Assembly (NCBI GenBank): GCA_016794345.1
Contig: JAEUKE010000009.1
Coordinates: forward strand, 1-64,000
Origin: Myxococcales bacterium
GTDB taxonomy: Bacteria; Myxococcota_A; Polyangia; Polyangiales; Polyangiaceae
Reading direction: 5' to 3'
DNA: 64,000 nucleotides
Shown: in pieces, positions 63,024-64,000 of the stretch
How positions within the stretch are numbered: position 1 is the first letter of the stretch
Layout: each line of letters opens with the position of its first letter
The notes under the pieces: generated by a model
What the model was told of the DNA's origin: nothing
Seen by the model: only the letters and a program-made list of their open reading frames with translations
The model's database searches: none
Position numbers and translations under genes: made by a program

Positions 63024-64000
63024 ATGATCAACCCTATCTTGCACGCACGGCTCGTCGCTCGCGCGCTCGACGAAAGCGCACACTGCGTTACGCGCGTCTC
63101 CGGTCGGGAGCGGATTGGTCATCCCTACGAGCTCGAGATCGAGATCGTCGGTCAAGCGGGCGTCGCGATCGACGAAGAAGCCCTGCTTGGTGAGTCGGCC
63201 AGCCTGATCCTCGAGCACCACAAGCGCGCCGTGCGCCGCGTGCACGGCGTCATTCAGCGAATCGATAGCGACCTCGCCGCAGAAACTGGGCACCTCGCCT
63301 GGACGGTTACGCTCGTCCCTCGGCTGGGCGCGCTCGCGTTGACGACGGCCACCGAGGTCACGATGGATCTATCGGTGCCCGACATCGTCGCCGATCGTCT
63401 TGAGCGTGCCGGGCTGAAGCGAGGGAATGACTTCGATCTCCAGCTCCTCGCCGGCTACCCCGTGCGGGAGTTCGTCGTGCAGTTCAAAGAGTCGGAGCTC
63501 GCGTTCGTCTCTAGGCTCTGCGAGCACGCTGGGATATCGCTCTACTTCCGGCAGGAAGAGGAGCGCGATGTCGTGGTCTTCACCGACCACGCGAATGGGT
63601 TCGCAACCGAACACTCGGGCCTTCAGGTCCCGTTCCGCGGGCGCGGCGAGCGCCAAGATGTCTTCGACCTGCGGACCACCCGAACGGCGCAGCCCGCCCG
63701 TGTGGTCGTGAAGGACTACAACTACCGCACGCCCGGCGTCGCGCTCCAGGCGAACGCCGAGACGCGTGGCAAAGTGGGGCAGCGTTTCGAGTACGGGGGC
63801 CACTTCAAAACTCCGGATGAGGCCGACCGAACCGCGAGGTTGCGTGCCGAGGAGCTCGCGTGGCAGAAGCAGTTTACCAGGGCCGCAGCGCCCGGCCGGA
63901 GCTCTCGGCCGGCACGCGGTTTCGTCTCGAAGGCCACCCGCTGGGCGATCGAGAGTTCCTCGTGCTGGAGGTCGAGCACGAGCTGCGACAAGCCGCCGGC
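63024..64000 (+). CDS. vgrG: VgrG (TssI), 5' part, apparently frameshifted at about 63871
   Basis: ATG 63024 follows AAAGG. The frame reads NPILHARLVARAL, YELEIEIVGQAG, ESELAFVSRLCEHAGISLYF and VVVKDYNYRTPG, typical of the gp27-like VgrG domain, and runs past the window end. At EELAWQKQ (ending 63872) the expected continuation is found one frame over: VYQGRSARPEL, then SAGTRFRLEGHPLGDREFL from about 63872. This indicates loss of one base near 63871-63873. It could be a sequencing error or a real inactivation. The protein is unlike the VgrG at 16387-18336, so it is a different subfamily. Confidence 0.75.
   Translation, partial: MINPILHARLVARALDESAHCVTRVSGRERIGHPYELEIEIVGQAGVAIDEEALLGESASLILEHHKRAVRRVHGVIQRIDSDLAAETGHLAWTVTLVPRLGALALTTATEVTMDLSVPDIVADRLERAGLKRGNDFDLQLLAGYPVREFVVQFKESELAFVSRLCEHAGISLYFRQEEERDVVVFTDHANGFATEHSGLQVPFRGRGERQDVFDLRTTRTAQPARVVVKDYNYRTPGVALQANAETRGKVGQRFEYGGHFKTPDEADRTARLRAEELAWQKQFTRAAAPGRSSRPARGFVSKATRWAIESSSCWRSSTSCDKPP

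Overview
This is a GC-rich (roughly 70%) bacterial chromosome segment. It is probably from a myxobacterium (Myxococcota, most likely Polyangiales). The reasons are five Hanks-type Ser/Thr kinases, an FHA-sigma54 activator, many lipoproteins with Gly/Ser/Thr-rich linkers, a DUF1592/DUF1552 pair, and tight ATGA/GTGA gene overlaps. Taxonomy is inferred from gene content, because no rRNA or tRNA gene was seen.

Layout. (1) 1-2989: the 3' end of a GspE/PilB-type secretion ATPase overlaps a divergent RNase HII-like protein; a class II glutamine amidotransferase follows. (2) 2966-14050: a minus-strand membrane protein diverges from a seven-gene plus-strand operon in which every junction is a 4-bp overlap. 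The operon encodes a MoxR/RavA-like AAA+ ATPase, a VWA/ViaA-like protein, an amidohydrolase, SdhA, SdhB, a small SdhC-like anchor, and a second anchor fused to a multiheme cytochrome c and an ethylbenzene-dehydrogenase-type heme domain. In E. coli, RavA-ViaA acts on fumarate reductase, so this operon may join an assembly chaperone to its client complex. (3) 14271-18336 (minus): a type VI secretion cargo island with VgrG, an ABC-like ATPase, an EagR/DUF1795 chaperone and an effector joining an M15-like peptidase to a C-terminal PAAR-like domain. A broken histidine-kinase remnant lies beside it. (4) 18690-36378: mostly accessory and housekeeping genes. These are NAD synthetase, an MpaB/rubber-oxygenase-like protein, a GH35 glycosidase, a lipoprotein-anchored methyltransferase with a His-rich linker, a GAF protein, a membrane-embedded Ser/Thr kinase, a HAD phosphatase, a CPBP protease, an extensin/M15-like exported peptidase and a tandem kinase pair.

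(5) 36392-43273: a lipoprotein, dnaK with a clear terminator, PPi-dependent phosphofructokinase, and a divergent URC4-upp uracil-catabolism pair followed by an ArsR regulator. (6) 43274-53784: a repeat-rich intergenic stretch, a 1435-aa zincin-type lipoprotein metalloprotease, a nitroreductase, the DUF1592-DUF1552 operon and a beta-propeller lipoprotein. (7) 53803-58353: an FHA-sigma54 activator, a Ser/Thr kinase, a PEGA-like exported protein and a lipoprotein, all closely spaced. (8) 58410-62421: phosphonopyruvate decarboxylase, a VOC protein, phosphomannomutase/phosphoglucomutase and PrmC. (9) 62422-64000: an IS91-type transposase remnant and the 5' part of a second vgrG that carries an apparent 1-bp frameshift and runs off the window.

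Repeats: a 28-bp interrupted palindrome occurs three times (26.26, 43.35 and 43.42 kb). C/G-rich REP-like hairpins lie at 14.1-14.2 and 37.4 kb. A 36-bp tandem duplication lies at 43.5 kb.
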